DNA of 64,000 bases from Cephalopachus bancanus (GCA_027257055.1 JAPVLO010000162.1:1860001-1924000), one strand, 5' to 3'. Counted from the stretch's first letter, positions 38,322-53,207 are shown. The notes: a model not told the origin generated them from the sequence alone. Made by a program: numbers and translations.

Positions 38322-38455
38322 TGTGTGGGTGTGGTGGCTCAGGCTTATAATTCTAGCACTTTGGGAGGCCGAGGTGGGAGAATTGCTTGAGCCCAGCCTG
38401 GGCAACATAGTGAGACCTTGTTTCTACAAAAGATTAAAACAAAACAAAACAAAAA
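38322..38455 (+). mobile_element. Free Alu-type monomer (FLAM-like)
   Basis: Single left-type arm (gtgtggtggctcaggcttat ... cctgggcaacatagtgagac) with an (AAAAC)n tail. Confidence 0.82.
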
Positions 38456-38459
38456 ACTA

Positions 38460-43030
<4,571 letters not shown>

Positions 43031-44188
43031 TTGAGCTACAGGCTTGTCCTCAGTTTTGCAAATAAGTCTTCTTTGTCATAAGGAGGAACAGTCAGGAGAA
43101 TCAATGAAAAACTCAAAATGCCTTCTGATGATATGACATCAAATACAAGGCTCTCCAATGATTACCTATTCAAATTGAAATCACATAGCATTTACAGCTC
43201 ATGATTTAGGATGAATTATCATGCAAATACATAACAATAGATAATCTATTAGTCAGATGTCTTTACACAGTAGGTCTTGGTAACATTACACTATTTACTT
43301 GGAAACAAACTCACATTATTATTCATCATCTATTATTATCTCGTTCCCTAATTGAAGAGAATTGAAAATCTGATGTTTTAAACACTCCCTGATCCTGCCC
43401 CAAAGCTGCTGTTGTCTACTTGACCTCTTAGATACCTCAAAAGTTCCACGGCTTCAATCCTCTCTCTTGTGCCTAGTTTATGTAATTATGAAAAAAAATA
43501 CACCTTTTACTCACCTCTGTTATACTGGGAGCTCCTCAATAATTAGACTAGAAAACCCAAGAGTATAGGAATTTCCCACATTACTCATAAGTATATTCTT
43601 AGGACCCACCACATAGGCACTGAGTAAATTTGTATTGAATAGAGGGAAGAGACCTTGTCTTACTCATAAGTATGGCATGATGTTTAGTATATAATACATA
43701 CTCAGTAAATATTGTTTGAATGGATTTACTGATAATAAATTAGCACTCAAGGTAATTACAAGCCTTACGAAAAGGCAGCTTCCAGTTATATAATTGAGCA
43801 ATAGTTCAATTACAGGTTCAATTCATTTTACTCTTTTGCTTTGACATCAATTTCTAAAACCTAAGTAAGATGATCAAGATCATTATTTAAAAGGAGTTTC
43901 TGTGATAAGAACCATTGTTTATCCCCATAAATTACTTATTAATAACAAAAGGGAAAGTAGAACTATACAGTGGAGAAGCTAACCCATTAAACCAGTGATC
44001 AAGGTTAATATCAGACAGACATCTCATGTCTCTAGATGTCATACCCTATGAAAGACATTAATTCTTTTACATATATATCATTATATCATTGTTTCTTCAT
44101 TAGCTCAGTAGAAATGAGAAGTTATGCACTCAAACCCATCCAGTAACTTTTTTTCTTTTTAAAAATGTCAATAGCTTTGTAGGGATAC
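43031..44188. other. Mostly unannotated; possible MIR/L2 tail
   Basis: 'tgagtaaatttgtattgaat' and 'tactcagtaaatattgtttg' at 43,620-43,720 look like MIR or L2 3' ends. The rest is AT-rich. Confidence 0.45.
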
Positions 44189-44204
44189 AGATCCAGTAAC
44201 TTTT

Positions 44205-44490
44205 TTTTTTTTTGAGTTGGAGTCTCACTCTGTCACTCAGGCTGGAGTGCAGTGGCATGCTCATGAGCTTATTGCCTGAGCCCCTGGGCTCTGGAGATCT
44301 TTCCACCTTAGCCTTTCAAGTAGACGGAACTACAGGTGCATGCTACCATGCCCAGCTAATTTTTTATTTATTGTAGAGATGAGGTCTCACCAAGATCCCT
44401 GGGCTGGTCTCGAACCTGTGGCCTCAGGTAGTCCACTTGCCCCGGCCTCCCAAAGTGCTGGGATTATAGGCTGAGCCACCGAGCCCAGCC
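44205..44490 (-). mobile_element. Alu SINE with perfect target duplication
   Basis: Reverse dimer flanked by agatccagtaactttt on both sides (44,189-44,204 and 44,491-44,506). Confidence 0.95.
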
Positions 44491-44506
44491 AGATCCAGTA
44501 ACTTTT

Positions 44507-44770
44507 AATGACTGCCTGTTATGTGCCAGGTGCTATGCTGGATGATGATAAAACAAAGGGGAATGTGTTTCTTGAGGAAATTCAGAATATGGGAGAGTCA
44601 GACACTTCATCTGAATTATGTACTACATGAGCAGGAGGATGGAGCAATTAGTTGTACATGGGAGCTAGTTTTATGGACGTGACATCTGAGGTGAATCTTG
44701 AGGCTAGAGTAAGAGTTTTCCAGGGGGAGGGGAAGGATATTTCCAGGCACGAGGAACAAGGCCTCAAAAA
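44507..44770 (-). mobile_element. L2-like fragment
   Basis: 'tgttatgtgccaggtgctat' and later 'gaggaacaaggcctcaaaaa' resemble an L2-type block also seen at 54,545. Subfamily and orientation are uncertain. Confidence 0.5.
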
Positions 44771-44839
44771 GTTCTAACTTTATGCCATGTTTAACTTTAT
44801 GCCATATGTAGTTTAGAGGCATTTAAACTGAGTTCAACT

Positions 44840-45755
44840 ACTTAAAAATGTTTTTATTGTGAAATTTTACACACAATCATAAAAGTGCATAAAACTTTCA
44901 GTTTACTGAATTGCAAAGCAAATATGAATGTAACTAACAAACATTGAGGTCAAAACCTACAAAATGCTCAGTAACCCCCAAATCAGTACCCCTCCATCCA
45001 ATGACACTTCTTAACCCTCTCCTTCCCCTAAAGGTAACCACTATTCTATTATTTTAATAGTTGCTTCAGAGTTTACAGCATACATATTTACCTTTTCACA
45101 GTCTACCCTCCAGTGATATACCATTTCACGTAGAGTAAAAGATACTATTCTGATGTATTCATGTCTTTATTACTTAGAAATGCATTTCTAAACACTAGTT
45201 AAAAAATTAACAGATGTAAAACCTACACTGAGAATTATGCACAATCACATATGATAGCTTGATGATTTACCATAAGAGAAACATATAACCATTACACGGC
45301 TGTTGAAGTAGACCATCACCAACTGCCCAGAAGCGTTCCTTGTGATCTTTCCAATCAATTTCTGCCACTTTCTTCCTCCTTAAAGGCAACCACTGGTAAG
45401 TTTTGTGGAATCATATAGCCTGTGTGTGGAATCTTAAGTCCATATGTATTTCATATTTGACTTATTTCATTCCACGTTGTTCTTTTGAGATTCATCCATT
45501 GTTGTGTGTAGCTATAACTCTTTCATTCTTGTTGACCACATTCCATTATATGAAGTTACCATAATTTATTGAACCCATTCTGTTGATGGACATTTGAATG
45601 ATTAGTTTTGAATATAATGAATAAAGTTGCTATGAATGTTCTTGTACCTGTCTTTTGGTGTTTATGTGCATGTATTTCTGGTGTGGTATACTTTAGGAGT
45701 AAAATTTCTGGGTCATAAGATAGGGATATCTTCAAACTTAGTAGATATTGTCTAA
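44840..45755 (-). mobile_element. Old L1 3' fragments (L1M-type), two tandem pieces
   Basis: Two reverse 3'-end-like pieces (from about 44,840 and about 45,185). The second includes 'ttgagattcatccattgttg', 'tccattatatgaagttacca' and 'aaatttctgggtcataagat'. Confidence 0.75.
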
Positions 45756-45765
45756 ATAATTTTCC

Positions 45766-46050
45766 AAGCCAGGCGTGGTGGCTAACGCCTGTAATCCCAG
45801 CACTTTGGGAGGTGGAGGCATGAGGACTGCCTGAGCCCAGGGGTTTGGGACCAGCCTGGGCAACTTGGCGAGACCTCGTCTCTACTATAAATCAGAAAAA
45901 TTATCCAGGTGTGGTAGTGCATGCCTGTAGCTCCAGATACTTGGAAGGCTGAGGTGGAAGGATTGCCTGAGCCCAGCAGGTCGAGGCTGAGGTGGCCATG
46001 AGCATGCCACTGCACTCCAGCCTGGGTGACAGAGTGAGATTCCAACGAAA
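45766..46050 (+). mobile_element. Alu SINE, full-left-arm group
   Basis: Dimer (gccaggcgtggtggctaacg ... gagtgagattccaacgaaaa) inserted into old L1 sequence that continues at 46,160. Confidence 0.93.
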
Positions 46051-46078
46051 AAAAACCATTTTTTTCTCTCTCCAGCAA

Positions 46079-46135
46079 CTATCCGTTCACCCATATCCAT
46101 CCCCAGTCTATATTACTTTTTACACTTTTAAAGCT
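46079..46135 (+). repeat. 57-bp direct repeat, copy 1
   Basis: It reads from ctatccgttcacccatat to acttttaaagct. It matches 46,375-46,431 with three substitutions. Confidence 0.92.
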
Positions 46136-46374
46136 CCATATCCTCTTGATGGATATTCCAAATCAGCATGTGGAGTTGTCTTTTTAATTTTAGCCATTGT
46201 GATGGGTAGGTAGTGGTATCTTGAATTTTTAATTTGCATTTATTCATTAATAAGTTTGAACATATTTTCATATTTTTTAACTTACAGGAAAATTTAAACA
46301 GAAGAGTACAAAGAATCTTTCAGTACTATGACATAACTTCAACTACTGTCAGCATTCTGCCACTCTTGTATCAT

Positions 46375-46431
46375 CTATCCGTCCACCCATATCCATCCCC
46401 ACTCTACATTACTTTTTACACTTTTAAAGCT
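46375..46431 (+). repeat. 57-bp direct repeat, copy 2
   Basis: Second copy, about 95% identical to 46,079-46,135 and 296 bp downstream of it, same orientation. Confidence 0.92.
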
Positions 46432-46560
46432 ACATTTGCATACATTGAAAAATGTTAGTGGTAATATTTTAACCAACTGATAGACCTATGTAACAACACC
46501 TCTATCATCTCCCCTTAAAATTCCTACACTCCCTCCCCACCCCATTTTAACTAATTTTTG

Positions 46561-47441
46561 TTCTTTTTTGATTTCTGCAAAGGGTAAGAAATCCAGTGTG
46601 CTTGGAACATAAGGTGTGTGACATTGTGGGAGGGCCAGGGATAACCGTATTTTTTGTGTACTGTGTTTTAGGTCTTGATGGGTGATTTTTTTGTTAACCG
46701 GTTCCTCACAACTCTGAAGGTAATATGCAGCCAGGGAAATTGGGATCCAAAACAGGTTCTCACTTGCCTGGAGTCATAAAACTCATGAATGATGGAGAAA
46801 GAACTGTCAGATTTTTTCTGAGTCCAAAACACAAGCTTTTTTTTTCCCTTTCTAATGCTTCTTGCCAATTAAAATTTGACTTATCCGTCTATGTAGTTGG
46901 CAGTCAAAAGGGATTTTGAATTGGGGAGCAGCATCAGCTTTGTTTCAACTATAGTTCTGCTGATAGTGTGGAATACTGCAGCGAGGGGGAGATTAGGGGG
47001 CAGGAGACTACAGGGGTGGTTATTGCACTGGTTCAGAGATGGAATTTGGGACTAGAAGGATAATGATATATATGGAGAGAGGAAACTATTACCAAGACCT
47101 TTCTGATGAATCACCAATAGCCTATGGCTATAGGTTAGATGTTAGGGATAAGTGAGAAGAGAAACCTTGTACTTTGGCAATTTTCATTACTTTGAATTTT
47201 TGCATATGCTCATATTACTCCAGGGCTTTTACCTTGGGTGCCTGAATGAATATAGAAATGCAGTTATTACAGCTTGGAAGAGGGAGAACAGATTGGTGAG
47301 AAGACAAATTCAGTTTTGCTCCTGTTAATTTTGAGATACCTGGGGAAATTCAGATTATCTGTCTCATGGGTAGTTAGAAATATAATTTGGAGGCTCCAGA
47401 GACAGGTTGACCTGAAGGTAACATTTTAGGACTCATCAGAA
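46561..47441. other. No feature recognised
   Basis: Short opposing open frames near 46,670-46,920 have no motif. Nothing else assignable. Confidence 0.4.
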
Positions 47442-48331
47442 TATGAGGTCTGGCAATTAATTAATGAACTCACCCTAGAAAAAGTGCTGCATTCCTCATT
47501 GCTGAATATCACTATGGTCACCTTCAAGGTACTCCCCTTGGGAAGCTATACACTGATGCCAGCACCTAGTCCACCCATCAAAGCAATTTTGGAACTCTTT
47601 TTCTGGAATGACCATTAAAGCCATCGTCGTATTACACTGTGTACTGAATGTCATCAAAATGTCTTCCTTTCAATATTTCCTTTATCTTTGGATAAAGAAA
47701 AAGTCAATGGGGACCAGATCAGGTGAGTAGGGAGGGTGTTCCAATACAGTGATTTGTTTACTGGCTAAAAACTTTCTCACAAACAGTGCTGTGTACACAC
47801 ATCTTTCTCTTGCCAAGATTTTCAGTTAAGATTTTCCTGTTTCTCTATCGATGTTTATTTGGTCTGCTATGCTTCTCATAGTCAGCTGATGATTTTAACA
47901 CACAATTCAATGAATTTTTACAACGTTTTTGTCAGTTCTGCTTGTTACTGATTGTCCTGACCTCTCTTCATTAGTGACTCACTCTTTCCCCACAGAAAAA
48001 CGTCCGTATATTGTCATTTTCTTCATGGCATTATCTCGATAAACTTGGATGAACAGGTCTCTGATTTAACTTCCACTCTTGCCAAGTTTCACAAGAAATG
48101 TAATGTTTGTTTTTTGCTTTAATTCAAGCTCCGACATTCTCGTGACGGCACACAAAAACATGCAACAACAATAATTAACGCCACTTAGCAAGACACCGCC
48201 ACACATCGACACAAATACAGTTATAAGACACTGTTATACCAAGGTTATGAAACCTTACTGAGTGTTTGTACTATGTTGCCAGAGTAAGTGCACGTTGACA
48301 AGTTTGCAAACTTAATTGTCAGACCTCAGAT
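47442..48331 (-). mobile_element. Mariner family A, internally deleted copy 2, both ends present
   Basis: Inverted repeats atgaggtctggcaattaat (left) and cttaattgtcagacctca (right) bound it. Read on the minus strand it keeps the helix-turn-helix half (through LTMRSIADQ-like sequence to KRKMC), then joins directly to the 'acacagcactgtttgtgag' segment. The deletion therefore removes the catalytic centre, including the second Asp motif that copy 1 still shows in altered form. Stops are present. About 890 bp. Confidence 0.88.
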
Positions 48332-48339
48332 ACATAACT

Positions 48340-48530
48340 TGAAGTACAGGCTCTGGACTCAGACAAATCTAGGTTAAATCCTAGCTCAGACACGGTTTTC
48401 TTATTGTAAAAGGGGATAATACCTAACCTAGGATCTTTGTAAAGATTCAGTGAAAAAATATAAAGCACTTAACTTGTCCGAGTTTAGTAGGTGACAAGAT
48501 CATCATTAGCTATTATTACTAGTTTGAAAT
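48340..48530 (+). mobile_element. MIR SINE
   Basis: 'caggctctggactcagacaa', 'aatcctagctcagacacgg', 'ttgtaaaaggggataatacc' and 'taaagattcagtgaaaaaat' follow the MIR order. It starts within 10 bp of the mariner's end. Confidence 0.88.
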
Positions 48531-48531
48531 A

Positions 48532-49394
48532 CAGACTTGTGAAAAAACTCTGCTATAACAAAAAGCCTTTTTTCCATGGAATTTACTTAAATGGAATATG
48601 AGATGCATTTGAATGAAAGACCTGTAAGGTATGATTTGGTGCCCACAAAGCAGCATGGTGCATGCACCATTGTGTCTATTGGCCAGCAAGACCTAAGTAT
48701 GTCTTTAGCACCTGGCATGGAAGATGCAAGGCCATGTATCAGTTTCCCAGTAGGCAGCTTATCTACCAGGCAGCAATACAGTTACATCCTACTCCCTAAC
48801 TTCCTTAACACTAGCATTTTAGGAAAAACATTATCTTCTTTTTTCATGTTATGCTGTTTGCAAAATACTTAAGTGTTAAGTTCTATACACTGTAATTGAT
48901 AAAAGATCAAAAGTTTATTTGTCCTTCTAAATCAATTTGCCTATGAACCTTCCTAAATTCTCAGTCCCTATTTGGGTTCATAATTTGATTTCTCCGTAGT
49001 GTTGGATTTAATTATGGGCTGTAAAATGCCACGTCATAATCAAAGCCAGCAAGATTGGGATCAGAATATATAGATAGGTCCTACAGGAATTATAATTGCT
49101 TTTGCTGGATGTTAAGTTCTTATGCAGTGTTTTAGACAAGGTAGAGTACTAAGAATGTATCTTAACAAAGTCTACACAATAATGAGAAAAAAAGTCCGGT
49201 GAGAAAAGTTAAGGAATCATCAACATTTATTTGTAGAAGGTCACCAAATTGACCCAATTAGTCAGTTTAAAGAATAGACTTAACTAATGTTTCCTTGTTT
49301 TGTTGTTCTTAAAGGCACCACCAAGCATTAAAAAAACCAGCAGCTTTAATAAGCTGGTATCATTCTTGAAATAATTATATGTGGTGATAGATCG
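48532..49394. other. No feature recognised
   Basis: A frame at 48,591-48,872 has no recognisable domain; AT-rich otherwise. Confidence 0.4.
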
Positions 49395-49860
49395 TATGTG
49401 AAGATCATCACAGTAATTCCTCCTGTTCCTGCACGCACATCCCTTGGAATGTGATCTTGCTACTCCTCCCATCAAGAGGGAAGTCCATTTCCCTGCTTCC
49501 TGAATCTGTGCTGGCCTTTTGACTTGACTGATAAAGTGTGGTGGAAGTGATGTGGTATAACTCCTTAGCTTACAGCCTCAAGGTCTTACAGCTCCCACGC
49601 TCTACTGCCTTAGCGTGCCGCACCACAGGAGGAAACCCAGGCTAGTCTCCTCAAGGATGAAAGGCTGCAAAGAGAGAGGTCAACAGTCAACGTCAACCGC
49701 CAGCATGAGTGCACCCAGTCAAGTTGTGAGGTGACTGCAGCAGCTGCATGAATTTCCTCAGACAGAGCTAGCCCAAATGACTGATTTACAGAATCGAGGG
49801 CACATAAAGTGGCTTTGAACCATTAATTCTGTGGGTTTGTTATGCGGCAATAATATACTG
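49395..49860 (+). mobile_element. MLT1-type LTR (ERVL-MaLR)
   Basis: 'ttcctgaatctgtgctggcc', 'tgtggtggaagtgatgtggt', 'gaggaaacccaggctagtct' and the terminal 'tgtgggtttgttatgcggca' follow the MLT1 order. No internal region. Confidence 0.85.
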
Positions 49861-51289
49861 TATATGTGTACTTACAGCTATATGTATGTGTGTGTGATAG
49901 TATTCTCTTACTTTGAGGCTAAAACAGAATTTTAAACTATAAAATGGACTTAGATTAACCATTAGGATGTACATCCAGACTTTTAAGGACTTTTAAGGAA
50001 GTAATGCTGTAATGTGTCACCTAGGTTGCTGCAGTGAACGATGAAAGGGAAGACAGATCACTTTTCTGGAATGGTTTGTGTGCATTGTTTTTAGACGTAG
50101 GGCAATAATTCTAGATGATATCTAAAATCCTTGTACTTTAGAACCCTGTGTTTTACCCATATGCACAGTTTAATCTTGTCTCTACCTTACGAAGACTGTC
50201 TAAAACTTACTTTGTTAGCAAGCAATTCTGAAGACCCTCTAATCTGACCACTTTGAACTAGAGTATAAAAAACACTGCATTTACTCACTTTTTTTTTTTC
50301 ACACTCACAGCTGGTCAGCAAACAACTCTCACATATCCAAATTATGGAAATTTAGTATATAAATTTTTAATCTGTGATAAATATGCTTATTGTATACACA
50401 GAAAAAGAGACTCTGAAAGTGAAAAAAATTTTCACCTCAAAGTTTACTTCTCTAAGATCGCCAATGTTAATATTTTCATGTTTCCTTTCAGTTTAACTGC
50501 ATTTTTGACTGACATTCATAATGTATATTTAATTTTAACATCTTACTTTTGTGCTTTATTATTCTATACCATTGCCACACGATTACAGCCTTCTTATTGA
50601 CTTTTAAAAGTAATTTTTCTGCTTATGAAAGTTTGATATGCTTCATTTACAAATTTCAAAGTATACAAAAGCGTAAAGAAAATAAAAATCATTTGTAATT
50701 CCATTTACAGCCCACTGTTAAAATGTCACATTTCAAAAAAAGACTTCATTTTGTTGCTTAAGTAAATTCTATACAAATAGTATACAAAATGTGGTTTTTA
50801 TTGGCTGCATAACAAACAGCATCATATAGAAGTATCATAATTTATTTTACATTGATTTATAAAGGGTGGCATTTCACTATATTTTAGTTTGATGCTGGGT
50901 GATGCTTAACAAAGGGAGAGATAAATACGATCATACTCATGGGACTGGTTAGTGTGTGATCATTTTTCCATCCCTTTCCTGTCATTTCCCCATATTCAAC
51001 CTGCTACCGTCCCCCCAAACCTGTGCAGATGCTCCAGTCAACATTTTTATAGTGATACACGTATCCATCTGCAAACTTTCCTTCGGATTTCGAAAATGGA
51101 TTAGAAGTCATTCTTTTTGAGACTCCGCAAACTAGCAGCTTCGGTTGGACCACGGCGAAAGTTTTCAGGGGAAGGAGATCTCTTGACATTTCCCGACCGA
51201 CAGTGGACACCTATTTGCTTCAAATTACCAAGAGCAAGAATTCCATTCCAGAAGTCGGGAAGAGGCCGGGAGGAAGGTGGCTCCCTCAT
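49861..51289. other. ZNF800 upstream flank, mostly unannotated
   Basis: AT-rich until about 51,100, with a probable old L1 3' remnant at 50,620-50,880 ('aaatttcaaagtatacaaaa'). From 51,100 GC content rises into the CpG island. Confidence 0.5.
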
Positions 51290-51376
51290 CCCCAAAGCGG
51301 CCCTGGGTGTGCAGAATTTGACAGACGCCTGCGATCTTCGGGGTTTTACCGCGCAGGAGGGAGAGTGCGTGCCGCC

Positions 51377-51382
51377 CACGTG
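51377..51382 (+). promoter_or_regulatory. E-box (CACGTG)
   Basis: CACGTG followed by AC, in a GCCCACGTGACC context, matches the USF/TFE3/MYC-MAX core. It lies at the upstream edge of the CpG island. The motif alone is weak evidence. Confidence 0.35.
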
Positions 51383-51894
51383 ACCCGCTCCACTTTCAGG
51401 TTTCCGAAGCTGAGCGCAGCTGAACGTCTGCCTGCTCCCAATAGATTGTCCCCTCGCGAGGCCTGATAAAGACCCCCGATTCCAGGAGGCGCACCTCGAA
51501 AATTGCTGGCTGGAAAAAAAAAGTTCGACTTCTGCCCTTGCCAGATGCACGGGCAGCCTCCTTCATAGTTTCCCCCCCTGGGGACCACCACGACCCACGG
51601 CACACGCGTGCCAACCTGACCCTTAAGCTGTCCTCCCCAAGTTTGCTCCACTCCCAGGAGAACAGCGAGAGCAACAGTTTGGTGGCCGCGCGGTCCGTCT
51701 CCCGGGTGCGGACGCCGTCCCGCGGCCCTCGCCCTTCCCGGCCTGCCGCGCGAGGACGCGCGGGCCGCCGAGACCCCGGCCGGGCCCCCGCGCCGCGGGC
51801 CGGCTCCCACCCCGCCCGGCCGCGGCGCGTCGCCTCCCCAGCGGCGGCGGCGGCGACGGCGGCGATGGGCGGTGGGGGGGGGGGTGCCGACCGG

Positions 51895-51904
51895 GCGCAT
51901 GCGC
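51895..51904 (+). promoter_or_regulatory. NRF1-type palindromic site
   Basis: The perfect palindrome GCGCATGCGC matches the known NRF1 consensus (YGCGCAYGCGCR). It sits in the core of the CpG island, about 530 bp upstream of the exon 1 splice donor, a position typical for NRF1 in TATA-less promoters. Occupancy is inferred from the motif only. Confidence 0.6.
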
Positions 51905-51959
51905 GCGGCGCTCCCGGGCGTGCCGGCCACACTCCCCCCACCCACTCGGCGAGCTTGTC

Positions 51960-51967
51960 ACTTCCTG
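51960..51967 (-). promoter_or_regulatory. ETS-family core motif
   Basis: ACTTCCTG on the plus strand is GGAAGT on the minus strand, the ETS/GABPA core. It lies about 60 bp downstream of the NRF1 palindrome. Paired NRF1 and ETS sites are common close to start sites of CpG-island promoters, so transcription may begin near here. This is inference. Confidence 0.4.
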
Positions 51968-51969
51968 CC

Positions 51970-52429
51970 CTCGCCCCATCTCCGTCCGGGGTCAGTCCGT
52001 CTCTCCCGTCGCTGCCGGAGAGTCTCTGCTTCCCCCTTCCGACCCGCTCCGCCGCGGTCACTCGGGCTCTCCAGGGCGGGGGAGACCGAGACAGAGCGAG
52101 ACTGACTTGATAAAGTTTCCCGGAGCAGCCGCGGCCGCCCCGAGGCCCGAGGTTGGGGGAGAGCCCCATCCCTCCCCGCCCCTCTCCGGGAGCCGGAGGG
52201 ACCGTTGCAGGTGGAGCGGCGCTGGCGGAGCGGGGCTGCGGCGGCCGCCGTTGCCCCGGCGAGGGGCGCCTCGAGTCCTGCCCGCTCCGCTTCCGGCGCC
52301 TTCGCGGGCGGCGGCGGCCGCTGCCAGGCGGTTCCTCCTGTCAACCGCCTGCGCCGCGCGCCGCCCGCCCGGCACCGCCGCGCGGAGGGACGCCGTGAGC
52401 CGCCGCCGCCGCCGCCGCCTGCTCTCGCA
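51970..52429 (+). other. ZNF800: ZNF800 exon 1, non-coding 5' UTR (start approximate)
   Basis: The 3' boundary is a good splice donor (CTCGCA|GTGAGT) at 52,429/52,430. The 5' boundary cannot be fixed from sequence; I place it just after the NRF1/ETS cluster. Between 51,961 and 52,429 there is no ATG on the plus strand, so the exon is non-coding and the first AUG of the spliced mRNA lies in exon 2. The exon ends in a GCC trinucleotide run just before the donor. Joining to the acceptor at 53,088/53,089 removes an intron of about 659 bp. An alternative first exon cannot be excluded. Confidence 0.55.
52400..52419 (+). repeat. GCC trinucleotide repeat in 5' UTR
   Basis: About six to seven pure GCC units lie within the presumed 5' UTR, 10 bp before the exon 1 donor. 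The run is short and in the normal range for CpG-island first exons. It would form stable RNA structure in the leader. Confidence 0.8.
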
Positions 52430-53088
52430 GTGAGTCGCGGCGCTTCCGCGTCGGCGCCGGCTGGGACTCTTTGGGGGCGCGTCGGGCCCGGGCCGCGGTC
52501 CCTTTGGCGCAGTCCGCGGAGGCAGCGCCAGGTGGGGCCCGCCGTCGCCGCCGTCTCCCACGCCCCGCTGTCCCAGCGGCCGCCCGGCCCGGCCTGCCTG
52601 CCTGCCTTCCTTCCGCCCGCCGGCCCGCCGGCCCGCCCTCGGAGTTGAGTAAGTTGGGCGCACTCGGAGGTGGCGAGCCGAGCCCCGCCGGGGAGACCCC
52701 GGCGCACGTGCGTGGCGGGAGGGCGCGGCGTGGGCCGGCCGCGGGCGGGAGCGGCGCCTCGGGGGTCTCGGGGCCCGGCCGCGCCCCGCGCCGGGGTCTC
52801 CGCGCGCCCGCCTGCCCGGGCCGACGAGGCCGCGGCCGCCCGCGCCGCCGCCGGCCAGGCCTTCGCCCTGCGCCGCGCGTCGAGGCTGCGTTTCCGGGTA
52901 GGGCGAGGAACCTGTGCGCGGAGCTGGCGCTGGGGAAGGGTCCGCGCGACCTTGCGTTTCCTCTGGGAGACGAGGCGCCGGCCCGCGGGGGCATGGCGGA
53001 GGGCGGGGGATGGGGACGTCCGGGCGAGCGCAGCCGGAGCCCCCCGGGAAGTTCGGGGTGAGTGACGGGCTTGTGCTTCTTTCGACAG
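52430..53088 (+). other. ZNF800: ZNF800 intron 1
   Basis: A short GC-rich intron of about 659 bp, wholly within the CpG island, bounded by GTGAGT and a TTTCGACAG acceptor. It contains no interspersed repeat. A second GTGAGT-like string lies at about 53,058, near its end, but is too close to the acceptor to act as a donor for this exon. Confidence 0.65.
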
Positions 53089-53090
53089 CC

Positions 53091-53102
53091 ATGCCGCAAT
53101 GA
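53091..53102 (+). CDS. uORF1 of ZNF800 (3 codons)
   Basis: ATG CCG CAA TGA, encoding Met-Pro-Gln, starts two bases inside exon 2. It is the first AUG of the predicted spliced mRNA because exon 1 has none. After splicing, the base at -3 would be the last A of exon 1, a fair initiation context. Its stop codon shares bases with the start of the next uORF (ATGA). It probably acts as a translational control element, not as a functional peptide. Confidence 0.55.
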   Translation: MPQ

Positions 53103-53119
53103 AGAGCTTCTCACCGTGA
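53099..53119 (+). CDS. uORF2 of ZNF800 (6 codons)
   Basis: An ATG overlapping the stop of uORF1 (ATGA arrangement) encodes MKSFSP and stops at 53,119, 27 nt before the main ATG. The ATGA overlap is a geometry that could permit termination-reinitiation. Any effect on ZNF800 translation is inference from position. Confidence 0.5.
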   Translation: MKSFSP

Positions 53120-53146
53120 AAGGAAAGTAGGTCGCGCCCACTGAAA

Positions 53147-53207
53147 ATGCCTTTAAGGGACAAATACTGTCAGACTGACCACCATCATCACGGATGCTGT
53201 GAACCAG
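53147..53207 (+). CDS. ZNF800: ZNF800 coding exon, residues 1-20 (partial gene)
   Basis: The frame begins MPLRDKYCQTDHHHHGCCEP and then splits codon 21 after its first base. I recognise this N-terminus, with its HHHHGCC cluster, as that of ZNF800. This is a roughly 660-residue nuclear protein with several C2H2 zinc fingers, a predicted DNA-binding regulator reported to restrain enteroendocrine differentiation. The ATG has A at -3 (GAAAATGC), an acceptable context, and no in-frame upstream ATG competes. The exon joins in phase 1 to 59,737, giving Val-21. The remaining coding exons, with all the zinc fingers, lie beyond the right edge. The call rests on recalled family sequence, not a search. 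Confidence 0.88.

Larger units (their letters stand above)
46051..46560 (-). mobile_element. Old L1 fragment with an internal local duplication
   Basis: 'ttttagccattgtgatgggt' and 'tttgcatttattcattaata' are reverse L1 ORF2/3' blocks. A 57-bp segment is present twice within it (46,079 and 46,375). Confidence 0.65.
51290..53100 (+). promoter_or_regulatory. ZNF800: CpG-island promoter of ZNF800
   Basis: Base composition changes sharply here from AT-rich repeats to very GC-rich, CpG-dense sequence; the densest part is about 51,700-53,000. There is no TATA box, as expected for a housekeeping-type promoter. Visible sites include a GCGCATGCGC palindrome (NRF1 type), an ETS core in a CACTTCCTG context near 51,960, a CCACGTGAC E-box near 51,377 and several G-rich Sp1-like runs, among them a G run at about 51,871-51,884. 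The island covers the presumed first exon, all of intron 1 and the start of exon 2. It carries no interspersed repeat, in contrast to the rest of the window. Confidence 0.9.
53089..53207 (+). other. ZNF800: ZNF800 exon 2 (5' UTR end, start codon, first 20 codons)
   Basis: The acceptor is a pyrimidine-rich tract ending TTCTTTCGACAG|CC at 53,088. The donor is CCAG|GTACTC at 53,207. The exon is 119 nt: 58 nt of 5' UTR with two short uORFs, then the main ATG at 53,147 and 61 coding nt, ending in phase 1. A weaker internal donor-like AAAGTAGGT lies near 53,126, but using it would remove the start codon. Confidence 0.85.

Noticed and set aside
53124..53131. Alternative splice donor AAAGTAGGT in exon 2
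   Set aside because: Its use would remove the start codon, and the downstream GTACTC donor gives the correct ZNF800 frame; at most a minor alternative.
51346..53163. Very long minus-strand frames (up to 401 codons) and plus-strand frames (up to 196) in the GC-rich block
   Set aside because: Stops are rare in CpG-island sequence. The frames are Ala/Arg/Gly/Pro-rich in all phases, lack domains, and overlap the promoter, exon 1 and intron 1 of ZNF800.
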